Below are positions 1-11,560 of a stretch of 64,000 nt of DNA, one piece after another. Under the pieces are notes generated by a model. It was not told the DNA's origin. It searched no databases and saw nothing but the letters and a program-made list of their open reading frames with translations. Source of the DNA: Histoplasma ohiense (taxonomy: Eukaryota > Ascomycota > Eurotiomycetes > Onygenales > Ajellomycetaceae); contig JAEVHH010000006.1 of the NCBI GenBank assembly GCA_017607445.1, positions 124,001-188,000 of the forward strand, read 5' to 3'. Positions within the stretch are counted from its first letter, which is position 1. The number at the start of each line of letters is the position of its first letter. The position numbers were made by a program, and so were the translations under genes.

Positions 1-189
1 AACAGAAATATCATTATATGTCTGTAGACATTTTGAAAATTAAAAAACAAAAACAAAAACAACAACTGAGAATATTATAAAAAAAAAAAAAAAAAAATCT
101 TCAGCAAAAAAAAAAAATAATGAAAAAAAAAAAATAAAAATAAACAAAACTCATTTGTTCAATCTATAATCATCAAAAAAATTACTACT

Positions 190-535
190 CAATCCTTCAG
201 TGATCTCCATCATCAATCTAATATCCCTCACAGTGAGGGTCATCCACTCACAATGAATCATGGTCTTAAGATCATCTATGAAATGATTAGTGAGATATTG
301 TTATATCTGTTTTCACATGATATCATACACTCAAAAAGTGTGATCAATGTTGTCTTCACAGCAACTTGAAGAGCATTGAGGGCAGAATGCTGAAAGCAAT
401 ACTTCTCTTCATCAATCTTCTGAACAAAATATACAAATGCAGTCTTGGGGAAAATGAGATTCTCAGACTTCTGATAATAACAGATTTCACAGATAGCTTC
501 TACTTTCATATCAGTATCTAGCATTATCAAAAAGC
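190..535 (-). pseudogene. Histone H3-like relic (histone-fold domain, one intron)
   Basis: The minus strand carries a degraded histone fold. The first part (about 520-329) reads EICYYQKS, then CFQHSALNALQ and LITLFE. These line up with the H3 alpha-N motif EIRRYQKS, the FQSSAIGALQ segment and the LVSLFE segment. A GTATGA donor at 328 and a CATAG acceptor at 276, with a CTAAT branch point just upstream, bound a 53-nt intron. The second exon reads MIHCEW and TVRDIRLMMEI, matching AIHAKR and MPKDIQLARRI of H3 with the same spacing across the joint. Several expected Arg codons appear as Cys, Gln or His, as expected from CpG loss. The RYR segment just upstream sits in another frame, so a one-base shift is likely. 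Loop 1 is about three residues shorter than in H3, so this is a divergent H3-type protein and not clearly CENP-A. I infer a dead copy. Confidence 0.6.
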
Positions 536-1540
536 ATTACTTTGAATTTCATACTCTGCTTATCCACTTTTTTCATATGAGGGCAGGGATTGCATATCTC
601 CCACACAGCACAGTGAGCATTGGGATGCTGTTTGTGATGATGGGCTCAGACTGCTTTCCACTCCACCACTCACTGCTCATATGCTGCCTTGTGGGAAGCA
701 GCAGTTGTTGGCATTGCTCTCTGATGAGGGATACCCTTATCACAGGCCATTTTTTTTGTTGGGGGGGGAGGAATCGGAGAGTGAGGGGGGATGGGCGCAG
801 GGAATAGATGTGTAGATTTCAGAAAGGAAAGAACAGAGACTTGTGGTGATGAATTTGCTAGATAGAATCAATTAATCAATCAGTATTCATTCATAGAAAA
901 CATTGAGATATTCATATTGCTTTTAATAGTTAACATACTGCTGCAGAATTATGATGGATTAGAGAGAGAAGAGAGAAAGAACAAAGAAAAAGAAAAACAT
1001 GTGTGGATGTTAAACTGAGAGATTGCATATGCAAATAATCTCTATAGCAACAAAGAAACATCTCATCTGCATTCAGTCATAATATAACTTGCAGAGTGCA
1101 TGCAGCACATGATATCAACAAATAACACAAAAATGCAAACAGTGTTGCTATGAGATATGTAATTTCCCATAACATATAGAAGTAGATTTTCTTTTTTCTT
1201 GAATTCTTTGATATATCTCTGTTCTTCCCATCACATTTCTGTGTGGATAGTAACTTATAAAAAGAATATATTATTTTCTCTAGAAATCTTCATCATTACA
1301 ATTAGAACATGTTTCTCTCCTTTTCTTCTGCTGAAAACATATCTGTCCCCCTCTTCAAGGAACATTTGGTGGCTCTGCATACCATCAAAGCACACAAGCA
1401 CTGCCATCATCTTGAGAGGGAAGAGAAAGAATCCTTCAAGTGTGAAGAGACTGACCACAAGACACATCATATTGTCTTGAAAAAACTCTGTAATAAAGTA
1501 GATTGATAACAATTTTAGATAATGCTTCTGCTGAAATTTG
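536..1540. other. AT-rich, CpG-poor stretch without a recognisable gene
   Basis: Only short, overlapping frames occur here on both strands, none with a domain I recognise. Homopurine and homopyrimidine runs are frequent. A short G-rich run lies near 760-800. It probably belongs to decayed repeats like the rest of the block. Confidence 0.5.
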
Positions 1541-1544
1541 ACTA

Positions 1545-2127
1545 ATATTATGAAAGAAATGATGCTGATGGCTCAACATGTGAGAAGTTGAAAAAGAAAG
1601 CAGTGGAGTTGCTCATGCAGCAGTGCTGGAATCAGAAGTGCTCACAGAAATGATTTGAGATCAAGATGAAGAGAGAGAGAGCTGAGAAGATGATGGCTGT
1701 GAAAAAGTGCTGTCAGAAAAAGATTGAAGATGTGTTTGTTCATGAGACAAAGAAGCTCAAGCTGATAGATTGTATTTTGAATATATTCATTGATAACACT
1801 TTTTGATAACAATTCTGTTGTCTAATTGATTAGCAGGCTTCTGAAGAGAATCAGAGCATTGAGACCTTGTTTAGATCTTATATACACTCAATGATTCAGA
1901 ATATTAAGAAGATAGCATTGCTTTCTAAGCATGCTAATTTGCTTGCTGCAGAGATAGAACCTGAGACAGCAGATCAGAAGATACAGAACTTTGAAGCTCA
2001 AGTAAATCTGATGAAAAGAGAGAAGAATCCTTTCTCATCTAAGAAGATAGCTGAGGAGGGTTTTGAGGTGGTTGTTTTCTTGAATGAGAAGAAGAAGAAG
2101 AGGGAGGAGGAGAAAGAGAAGAATTGA
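1545..2127 (+). pseudogene. Unclassified Lys/Glu-rich coiled-coil reading frame
   Basis: A plus-strand frame with several TGA stops runs through this stretch and ends in an open 86-codon piece at 1867-2127. The visible peptide is rich in Lys, Glu and Leu in a heptad-like pattern (EELLxKxAxLLAAE type), then a basic and acidic tail made of GAA/GAG/AAG codons. Pogo/Fot1-type transposases often end in such a coiled coil with a charged tail, but no DDE domain is visible upstream, so that assignment is only a possibility. The GA-rich tract after the stop continues to about 2205. Confidence 0.3.
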
Positions 2128-2366
2128 ATTGTGAAGAATGAAGAGGAAGAGAAAGAGAAGGAGAAGAAGAAGAAGAAGAAGAAAGTTGAAGAAGAAGAGG
2201 AAATGATCTAAGAAAAATTTTTTTTTTTTACATGTTTGTTTTTTAATATTTTTATTAAATTAATTGTATTATTATCTGTCAGAGATTACAAATTTTTTAT
2301 TTGATATTTTATGTTATGCAATTCTTTGTTGTGAGAATATATTATCGTAGTGATATTATGCTCATG

Positions 2367-2388
2367 ATATATATATATATATATATAT
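2367..2388. repeat. (AT)11 microsatellite
   Basis: An uninterrupted run of eleven AT dinucleotides lies in the AT-rich sequence between the coiled-coil frame and the hAT element. Confidence 0.9.
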
Positions 2389-2779
2389 GTGTATGTATAC
2401 TGTAAGGTGTGTGTGACTTTACATATAGTATTGGTAAACAATGAAAGGTGATAAATTCATACTGCGGAATTGTGATATATTAGAGATAGATAATATATCT
2501 AATGAATCAACTTTTCAATACTTATAAACCTTAATAATATTTTTAATATTTTAATTATCATTCTTTTCTATTTTATCATAATTTTGTTGTTGTTTATAAA
2601 TATATTCTACTAGTGTTCTAACCAATTAGAGTGGGTTAATGAAAAGGGAGTAAAAAAAAACTCAACAAATTTCTTAACTTTATTATCCTCAGAATTCATT
2701 CCACACATAATTTCTCATCATTTATATTCATCATAGCAACTTCAGTAATTGCTGAATCAGAGAATTCATCACCTTCTTT

Positions 2780-4154
2780 AATGAAGGTTCAAGATCTTAT
2801 AGAAATAAGAGTGGATCAAATAATTTATATTGTTTACAAGTTCTCACAAAATGAGCTCTTTCAAGCCTGGTGGATGCACACTTCCTTTTTTCTTGATGAT
2901 GAAAAACAATGCAATCTATGAAAAAGTCAGTATAGACAATGAGAAGATCTATGAAAAAACTTTCAACAAGTTACTGTGAAGATCACTGAAGAGCCATTTC
3001 TCTGCTGTAATCATTGCAACTCCATACAAAAACATCCATTCTGAAGTGGACATGGATCAGAAGGAATCACACAACATTTGAAATCTGCTGATTGTCTACA
3101 GCTTAGAGGAAAACATCAGAATATTCTTCATGAACTGATACTTATATCATCTACTCTCATTAATGGTAACAATATTTGGTAACACTTATGTACTATTTTG
3201 CAGGAAAACATGTGAAAATGACAATGAACTGATGCTGATCTTTCAATTCCAACTCTTTCATCAGACAACTTTTGAGAACAACTTCTACATCTATGTATAT
3301 TCTTGAATCTTCCACTGTGTGCTGTTGAAAACTCGGAATTTTGAACTTTACTTCAAATGCTTAATTCACATATTCAAATTCCTCATCAATTCAGTCTCTG
3401 CTCTTTTCTCAATATACATTACAACAATGATATGCGACAACTTGAACTTCTGTTGAAGAAACAACAGAAGATATCACTGGCAGTGAATGCATGGACAAGC
3501 ACCAACAATCTATCCTTTTTGAATGCAGTTTGTTATTTCATTGATGAGGATTGGAATTATAAAGAGAAATTGATTGGCTTTGAACAATTGAAGAGCAGTC
3601 ATACAGATGAATATATGGCTGATGTTCTCATGACAATCATTAAAAATGATTACTGAGATATTTTGTCAGATCTTCTTGCAATCACAACAGACAATGCAGC
3701 AAACAACTTGATCATGATGCAGAGTCTGAAACAAAAACTGGTATTGTATAGATGGAATGATAAACATGGACATATTCTCTGTATTGCACACATTATTCAG
3801 CTTGTTGTTCAAGCATTGATTAAAGGTCTGGATATTGAACCTGAAAACACAGAACTGGTCAGTTGTTTTGATGAGAATGATGTTGAAATTGTTACTCACA
3901 TCACATTCTCATCAACTCTTCACAAGGTAATGATATTTGATAATGCTTCAGTGAAAATTGATCAATTTGCTAACTATCTCATTATCTTTTTTAGATTTGT
4001 CACATTGCCAATGCAATCAGTACTTCTCCCAAACAACAACAATGATTCCATAATATTCAAGCCACACACAGCTCAGTTCCTTCTCTTAATATGATACAAG
4101 ATGTTCAAACACAGTGGAGTTCTATCTATAAGATGACAGTTCAAGCACTTCAAC
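2780..4154 (+). pseudogene. hAT transposase, N-terminal half (BED finger and catalytic region)
   Basis: hAT transposases cut and paste DNA using an RNase H-like fold interrupted by a helical insertion. Near 3000-3110 the frame shows CNHC followed by TQHLKSADC, which fits a BED zinc finger. From 3357 the frame is nearly open and reads LAVNAWTSTNN, SFLNAVCYFID and later LLAITTDNAANN and HILCIAHIIQLVVQALI. These are classic hAT catalytic-region blocks; the Asp of TTDNA is a likely catalytic residue. A TGA stop at 3654 separates two open pieces (3357-3653 and 3663-4094). The frame is cut at 4154 by the 5' LTR of a Gypsy element. Confidence 0.85.
4150..4154. repeat. Target-site duplication TCAAC, left copy
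   Basis: TCAAC directly precedes the TGTAATG start of the left LTR. The same five bases follow the right LTR at 11561-11565. A 5-bp duplication is normal for Ty3/Gypsy integration, and the interrupted hAT frame confirms it. Confidence 0.9.
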
Positions 4155-4425
4155 TGTAATGCACTCATTTATTATTTCCTTATTATCTTCGCTTATTCTT
4201 ACCTCTTTCCATTATACTCTCGCTACCGCTATTTCTATATGTATATATATATCGATGTATGTATTTCGCACATCTTCTTTCTCTTTCTTTTCTTCCTTAG
4301 TGATTAGCTACACTATGCTATGTTATGCTACTATACTATATTGCTTTACAATATATTACTATTATCTCTGCTATGCTATAAACTATCTTCTACTGTTACT
4401 CTTCACACTGTCACTACACTTCACA
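4155..4425 (+). repeat. 5' LTR of the nested Gypsy element (271 bp)
   Basis: The repeat starts with TGTAATGCAC and ends with CTTCACA, the usual TG...CA form. By eye it differs from the right LTR (11290-11560) at about 17 sites, all transitions, with no insertion or deletion. An AT-rich TATA-like stretch lies at 4241-4252, upstream of the presumed transcript start. Confidence 0.92.
4299..4307 (+). promoter_or_regulatory. Putative self-primer 9-mer AGTGATTAG in the LTR
   Basis: AGTGATTAG is the exact reverse complement of CTAATCACT found just after the LTR at 4430-4438. It lies downstream of a TATA-like tract. In Tf1/sushi-type elements the 5' end of the transcript folds back on the primer-binding site and serves as primer. 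The same pair of motifs occurs in the second chromovirus (15350-15358 and 15451-15459). The right LTR here has AGCAATTAG, that is, two transitions that would break the pairing. Confidence 0.5.
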
Positions 4426-4427
4426 GT

Positions 4428-4440
4428 TTCTAATCACTCA
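4428..4440 (+). promoter_or_regulatory. Putative primer-binding site (TTCTAATCACTCA)
   Basis: This 13-mer begins two bases after the LTR, where the primer-binding site should be. It does not start with TGG, so it does not look like a match to a tRNA 3' end. The identical 13-mer starts one base after the 5' LTR of the other chromovirus (15449-15461), although the LTRs themselves are quite different. Confidence 0.55.
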
Positions 4441-4472
4441 ATCTTTAAGAGATGATCTGTTGAGTAATAGTC

Positions 4473-5815
4473 ATGGCCTCTATCTGCAGTATTCACTGTA
4501 CTTGTGCTACTGCTGAATCTGAAGCAACAAACATCATGAAAGAAAACTACAAAATGCACACTTCTGTCATTGAAAGTGTGCAACAAGCATCATCTTTCTC
4601 TATGAAATTGAACTCTGAGCATAGTTCAGAAGGAGATATCTCTTCTGAAGATCTCAGTGCAATTGAGACTGAGAAGATAGCTGTGGTCAGAAGAATCAAA
4701 AAATTACAGACTGAGAAAGAATTGTGAGAACTTCAACAGTGATGTGACACTTTACTACAAGAATTGAATGAAACAATTCCAGCCATCTGAAATATGCTAG
4801 AAGCACATCCAAACCACAGTAGAGATGCAACTAGTGTGAATGATAACTGTGATAATGCCATCAGTATTCTCAGATCACTGAAAGTCACACTACAAACACT
4901 CAACATCTTAGTGGAAAGTGCTGTGACTACTGTCAGTGGGAGACATAGTTGGGTACCACTTTGGCAATTAGAACTTTGAGATTCCAGCATAAGTGATCAC
5001 TTTTCTTGAAGAGATGTGAAAAAATTCTGAGATCAAAGCATGAAAGAATTTGAAAACTTTGTTACAGCTGCTATCACTTTCCATGCCAGTGATCTTGATT
5101 ACTACAATGAACACAACCATCAAAAGATCATCAAAGCCATTACTCATTTCAATGTCAAGATGCAACAATGTTGGTATCAACATACACATGATATGCAGAC
5201 TTTGCCACCATGGGAAGAATTTGTTAGTTGAATGCAATGTCAAGTCACCAATTCAGATAGAAGTTTCTGAGATGCTGATAGACAGTACTGAAAAACAGAG
5301 CAACAAGAAGATCAGACAGTTCAATAATTTGCTTCACACTTACAATCAATTGAAGAATGTCTGCAGCATTCTTATAGTGAATATCATTGGAAATCACACC
5401 TCTATATGAAAGTTCTACCTTCCATTCACCGAGAATTTGACAAATATGCAATCAAATTGGAAGAGTTAAGCTATGATGCTATTCTACATAAACTTGCAAT
5501 GGCAGAATCGAATCTGCCAGAGAGATGGAAGAAGCTTAAAGAGAAGTCAAATTTCAAAAACCCCACTCAAAGCTTTAACAACAGAAATAATGCTGATAAT
5601 AGATCACAAAACAAATACAGATGAAATGACACTACAAAGTCTGATGACTTCATCTGATCAAAATATTGCTGTTATTGCAAGCAACCAGGACATACCATTG
5701 ATTCATGTTTCAAATGACTCAAAGATGAATCCAAAAACACCAAGTCTGACTCAAAACCTGATATGAAAGACATGAAGAACTCAAAGAACTCAAAAAATGC
5801 TTAAGATGCATCATC
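4473..5815 (+). pseudogene. Gypsy gag remnant with CCHC zinc knuckle
   Basis: Gag forms the particle that packages retrotransposon RNA. The frame starts with an ATG at 4473 and is broken by about a dozen TGA codons. A capsid-like region is readable around 5040-5620 (for example EFENFVTAAITFHA, YQHTHDMQTLPPWEEF, LAMAESNLPERWKKL). A CX2CX4HX4C zinc knuckle spans 5667-5708 (C-CY-C-KQPG-H-TIDS-C). The C-terminal stretch is rich in Lys and Ser. Confidence 0.8.
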
Positions 5816-5879
5816 CAGCTTGCAATGACAGTCATAAGCACAGAAAGTCAATGCAAAAATGCCTTAAGCTTCACTGTCA

Positions 5880-8800
5880 CAGTGGAACTCACTACATCTA
5901 AGAATCTGCAAAAAGTGCTTGTGCTAGTAGACTCTGAATCAGAAGTGAACTGTGTCAATGAATTTTGAGCAAAGAATCACAATCTAGAAGCTGCTCACTG
6001 CAAAATCAAAATGATCAAGTCAATTGATGAATGCATAATGTGCTTCTTTGAAGAGTATAACATTGCAACTACTATCACTGATTACAAGAGTAATGCACAG
6101 CAGACATCTCATTCCTTCCATGTGATGAAGATGAAGGACTACAGTCTTGTATTAGAATTTCCTTGGTTAAGACAAACAAATCCTCTTATAGATTGATCAG
6201 ATGGACAATTCTTCTTTAGAAGCTCTGAAGATGAACAACAGCCTCAAATTATTTCTGAATAAGATGTCTTAGCTGAAGTTCTCACAGAAGCTAGAGTAGA
6301 AATGCTTGTAGTATTATCTACAGAATATTCAAAAGACTCAAAGCATGCTTTATATGTATTCTCAGCTGTGTATTCAGACTTGTCAACTGATCTATTCAAT
6401 TATATCATGTCATATGCGCATATCTTCTCAGAAGAAGCTGCTATAAGCATGAAAAGATCAGAAGAGATGGAACACTGTATAGATTTTGAGCCTGATGTGC
6501 AACCTCTCTTTATGCTGATATACAATCTCTCTGAAACTGAGTTAGCCACCCTAAGAGAATATTTAAAAAATGCATTAGATAAAGAATGGATACAACTGTT
6601 CAGTAGCTCAGCTGATGCATCAATTCTCTTTGTTCTTAAAAAAGATGATGAACTCTGTCTTTGTGTAGACTATCAAGGGTTAAATTGAATCACCATCAAA
6701 AATCAATATCCTCTGCCTCTAATAAGTGAATTACTTGATAGACTTTCAAAAGCCAAGATATTCACTAAGCTGAACCTTCAAGATGCCTACCACTGCATAC
6801 TTATAGTGACAAAAGACTGTTGAAAGACAGCCTTTAGAACAAGATATGAACATTTTGAATATATAGTTATGCCATTTGAACTAGCTAATGCTCCAGTGAC
6901 ATTCCAAGCATACATTAACAATGTCTTGTCTGATTTGTTGGATATATGTTGTGTTGTCTATTTGGACGACATTCTCATATTCTCCAATTCAAAGCAGGAA
7001 TATAAAGTGCATGTTACTAAGATGTTAGAATGTCTCAAGTGTGCAAATCTATTTGCAAAACTCTCTAAGTGTGAATTTGAAGTGGATAAGATCTCATTTC
7101 TAAGGTTTGTTATAGATACAAATGATGTTGAGATGAAGTCAGACAGAGTCTTCACTATTATGAAATGATCTACATCTAAATCAATTAAAGAGGTTCAATC
7201 CTTCTTGGACTTTGCTAATTTCTATCAGTGATTTATTAAGTCTTTCTCCTCTATTGCAGCCCCATTATTTGAACTTACAAAAGAGAGCAAGAAGGGGGAA
7301 AGAAAAGCCACTTTTATATGAACAGAAGATGCTCAAAGTACTTTCAATGAACTCAAATTATGCTTTATATGTGCTTCTCTATTAGCTCATTTTGACTCAG
7401 CTTGATGTATTCAGATCAAATCTGATGTGTTCACTTTTGCAGTTGCTGCTATTCTGTCACAGTTGCAGAATGATGAGCACTGGCATTCAGTTGTCTTCTG
7501 ATCAAGAAAGTTGATTGATGTGAAAATGTGTTATGATACTTATGATAAAGAACTCTTGGCTATTGTAGCAGTATTTAAGAATTGAAGACACTATCTGAAG
7601 AGAAATCAGTATTCAATTCAAGTCTGATCTGATCATGCCAATCTGCAGTACTTTATGACAACTAAGGAACTGAACAGATGTCAGATCAGATGAGTGAAAG
7701 CTTTATCTGCTTATGATTTTGTATTACTGCACCACTCTGAATCAAAGAATCCAGCTGATGAGCCCAGTTGTCGCACAGACTACAGTGAGGTCTATAATGA
7801 TCAAACTATATTATCTACTCTGCAACAGAAGCTGAAACATGGAGTTAGACTAGGCTGAAAAGCTGATACTTCTTTTCAAAATGATATTTCTTCTGATGTA
7901 GTCTGTGCATGGATCTCTAATGAGCAAAATGCTCTTTTTAATGAGTGAAAAGCACTTCATATATCAATGTCTTCTACCTCTCATGTAAACTCTTCCTCTC
8001 CATTGCACATTGAGCAATATATGCTCTGAATTGCAGTCAATAAGACTATTCTTGAGAACTCAGCATATACAGAAATACTCAAATCCTTCATCTCATTTCT
8101 GAATAAAGCACAGAAGATTGATTCTTTTGCTGCTGAGCAAAGAGAGAAGATAAAAGAGAAGAATATGACTGTCACTGAAAATATACTATAAACAATTTCT
8201 GAGAATGATATATTGTGTGCTGATGATTGCATGTATGTCTCTCAACAAAAGACACTCATTGATGAAATTATCAGTGCAAACCATGATGACCCACAGGGGG
8301 GTCACTTTGGTATAAAAAAATTCATAGACAGCATTCAGAACAAATACTATTGACATGAGCTAGTCAGAGATATCAAAGATTATATATCCACTTGTGATAC
8401 TTGTCAAAGAGTAAAGCCAAAACAGCACAGACAATATGAAGAATTGAGTACAATTCTCTTATCATCAACTTCTTTTGAATCCATTACTATGGATTTTATT
8501 ACAGGCTTGTCAGCCTCTACATTCCTCCACCAAACCTACAATGCAATTTTAGTGATTGTGAATATATATACCAAGTTTATGATCTATATTCCTTGCATCA
8601 AAAACATTACAGTTGATGAACTAGTGGAAATCATTTATATCAAGTTCTATACAATTTACAGAGTACCCAAAAACCATATATCTGATTGAGGATTGCTGTT
8701 TACAAGCCATTATTGGTCCATCTTTTGTTATATGCTAGATGCATGCTGGAAACTTTCAACAGCCTTTCACTCTCAAACAGATGATCAAACAGAACAACAA

Positions 8801-9535
8801 AATCAAATCTTGGAACATTATCTTCAATGCTTTATCAACTATCATCAAGATGACTGAGCATGCTGGCTACTGCTAGTGCAGTTTGTTTACAATATCTCTC
8901 AACATGCCTCTACTGAAATGGCATCCACAGAAGCCTTAATGAGATATTGATCTGATTTGAAAATTAATATCAGCAAACCACCACAACCAGTCGCCATACA
9001 TGCTGCTAGCTGTGTGAAACATATTGAGGAAACACATCATAAGCTCATCAAGAACCTACAAAAGATGTGACAAGCACAGAAAATCTATTATGATACAAAA
9101 TATAAGCCTCAACAATTTAAAATAGATGACTATGTCATACTCAATGCAAAAAATCTCCAATTGCTGCACTCAGTTCACAAACTCAATCATAAATATGTTG
9201 AACCCTTCAAGATTCTGAATATCATTGGAAAACAAGTGTACAAACTAGAACTGCCACCTTCATATAGAAGCATCCATTCTGTATTCCATGTATCTTTATT
9301 GAAGCCATACAACCGCAGAAATGAAGCTCTACCAGAATCAGAATTGAAACTTGTTGACAGTGAAGAAGAATATCAAGTTGAAGAAATTCTTGAAAAATGA
9401 CAATGAAAAAACAAGCCTCTGAAATATCTTGTGAGATGGACAGGTTGGGGTCCTAGTGATGATACATGGAAACCAGAAGAAAACATATTGAACACTCAGA
9501 CATTCAAAATCTTCCTTGAACAAGAAAATGAATGA
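5880..9535 (+). pseudogene. Gypsy pol remnant: protease, RT, RNase H, integrase, chromodomain
   Basis: The protease active site appears near 5920 as LVDSESE, where DSG is expected, so Gly has become Glu. Reverse transcriptase runs from about 6540 to 7170 and keeps YLDDILIFSN (near 6957) with both catalytic Asp residues. RNase H follows to about 7800. The integrase has an HHCC finger (about 8280-8410, ending CDTCQR), then MDFITGL with the first catalytic Asp (8490s) and the TAFHSQTD block near 8760. A chromodomain (YQVEEILE, then KYLVRWTGWGPSDDTWKPEENI) closes the protein at about 9370-9500. More than 20 stops interrupt it, nearly all TGA at positions where Trp or Arg is expected. Confidence 0.92.
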
Positions 9536-11289
9536 CAAATACAAAGCCAACATACTTCCAAATGTCAAAAGTGCAAACATCAAGTTGAAAAATGCTAGAA
9601 GTGCAAATCTCACCCAAACTCCAATCAAATGCATTTTTTAGAAGGATTTTATCAGAGAAAAGAGAAAAAGAAAAAAATTCAATTTGAGTATAATAAATAC
9701 AGAAAATAAAAAATACAGACAAGAAAAAGACAAAGAAAATGGGTTCTAAGAAAAGTTTAAAGATCTTCAGTCCACTCACTCTCATCTCAACATTCTTCAT
9801 CTCTCACTTCCATTTCTCTCTTCATCATCCTCTTTATCCCCTCTCTGCCACCCCCTCTTTATGCTGCCTCTGGTACTTGTGAAGCACCAGGCCTCATTTC
9901 AGATGCAAAGGCACTGGCAAATGCCTCTTTCACAAGACATTTACCTTCTCATATCTTCTCTTCCTCATCAATCTATCCATCTGCTGACACATCTGCTGAA
10001 GGAAGGCCTCTCCTCTCATGATCTCCTCTCACACCTCCACACCATGGGGCTCATACCCCTCATATTCCACTGCCTCCACTGTTGGAGCCTCCACAACCTC
10101 CTCCATTGACTCTCCAGTCAACTCCTCCAACCCCTTTCTAACCAACTTCTTCAATCCCTTCCCAGCTGACTCCTCCACCACAGAGTCTCTGAAGCTCATC
10201 ACTTTCAAAATCCTTATATCCTTCTTCACACTCTTCTCTTCCTCTAATGCCTCCATTCTGGAAGAATCAGACACAACCACAGTCTCCAAAACCTGCATCT
10301 CTGCAGGCTCAGCTGCCACCCAGCACTGAGATCATAGAACATTCACCTCTGCTCTGCTTCAAGCAGACAGCATCACCAGATAAGATGCATTCAATTGTTT
10401 TATCAAATGATGAAGATGACTTTTGTGGCTGGCCATGTTCTTTCCAGCCATCATCCCCACAAAAATAAATGCTCACCCACGCATGATGCACCTCAGAAGA
10501 GGCGTATCACACATCTAGTATCATTATCAGTATATCAACATTGCTAAAAGCACTACTACCTATCCAAAAGCAAATTTGAAAAATAAGATTTAAAGAGGAT
10601 TACTCACAGGTTTGCAGGATTTTCCTGCAGAGACACAAGCCTCACAACACTTTCAGACATTTGATCTCAACACACACCAAAAATCAACATCTTCAAGTCT
10701 AGAAACACAACATTCACACAGAATCTGACTGTTGTGCATCACATGATTAGAGCTAGAGCAATATAACAAGTGAACAGTGAATGGCACTATACAGAAACAA
10801 GCTAGTGACACACATAACCACACTAATAACATCACTGACAAGAAACACCAGCAATAATACATGATAAGTGCCAGTGAGAAAACAACTTACTTAAAATTGA
10901 GATATCTGAGAGAGCCCATTTCAGAAAAAGAGGGGAGAGAGAGAGAGAACTGATAAAAATTTAAAAATTTTTATTGAAAATAAAAAAAAAAAAAAAAAAT
11001 CACAGCAGAACAGAAAGAAGCTTTGATGATGATCAAGTTAAAAGAGAAGAGAAATCTTCAAAAGAAAAGAAATTCTTTTTGCTTCTCTGCACACAATCCC
11101 TGGCAATCAAAGAATCCACCAATTCCATCTCATTAGAAAATTGATAACAATATGTATACAAGCTATCTAGAGGACATGATCAATATACTGCTATCAACAA
11201 ATGGAACTTACAATACAGAAATACAATTATCTACTAGTAAGCAATCTATACAATTGCTGAGAACAGCTCTTATAAAAAAGAGAGGCAAT
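9536..11289 (-). other. Gypsy 3' segment with antisense reading frames
   Basis: Between the chromodomain and the right LTR lie 1.75 kb with no known domain on the plus strand. The minus strand holds acidic open frames at 10319-10029 (96 codons, Glu- and Val-rich) and 10491-10309, plus a hydrophobic frame at 10862-10653. They overlap by a few bases, as broken pieces of one frame would. Some plant Gypsy groups carry an antisense ORF in this position; that parallel is only a suggestion. A purine run (AAAAAAGAGAGG) just before 11290 could be the polypurine tract. Confidence 0.4.
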
Positions 11290-11560
11290 TGTAATGCACT
11301 TGTTTATTATTTTCTTATTATCTTCACTTATTCTTACCTCTTTCCATTATACTCTCACTATCACTATTTCTATATGTATATATATATCGATGTATGTATT
11401 TCACACATCTTCTTTCTCTTTCTTTTCTTTCTTAGCAATTAGCTACACTACGCTATGTTACACTACTATACTATATTGCTTTACAATATATTACTATTAT
11501 CTCCGCTACGCTATAAACTATCTTCTACTGTTACTCTTCACACTGTCACTACACCTCACA
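11290..11560 (+). repeat. 3' LTR of the nested Gypsy element (271 bp)
   Basis: It starts TGTAATGCAC and ends CCTCACA, the same length as the left LTR. The roughly 17 differences are all C/T or G/A changes, many at CpG-derived sites (CGC against CAC or TGC). The right-hand TCAAC duplication follows at once. Confidence 0.92.

Larger units (their letters stand above)
4155..11560 (+). mobile_element. Complete Ty3/Gypsy chromovirus, nested in the hAT transposon
   Basis: This 7,406-bp element has two LTRs of 271 bp, gag with a CCHC knuckle, and pol in the order protease, reverse transcriptase, RNase H, integrase, chromodomain. A 1.75-kb segment follows before the right LTR. The domain order and the C-terminal chromodomain define the chromovirus branch of Ty3/Gypsy. 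Many in-frame stops, nearly all TGA, make it inactive. It lies in the same orientation as the transposase that it splits. Confidence 0.93.
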
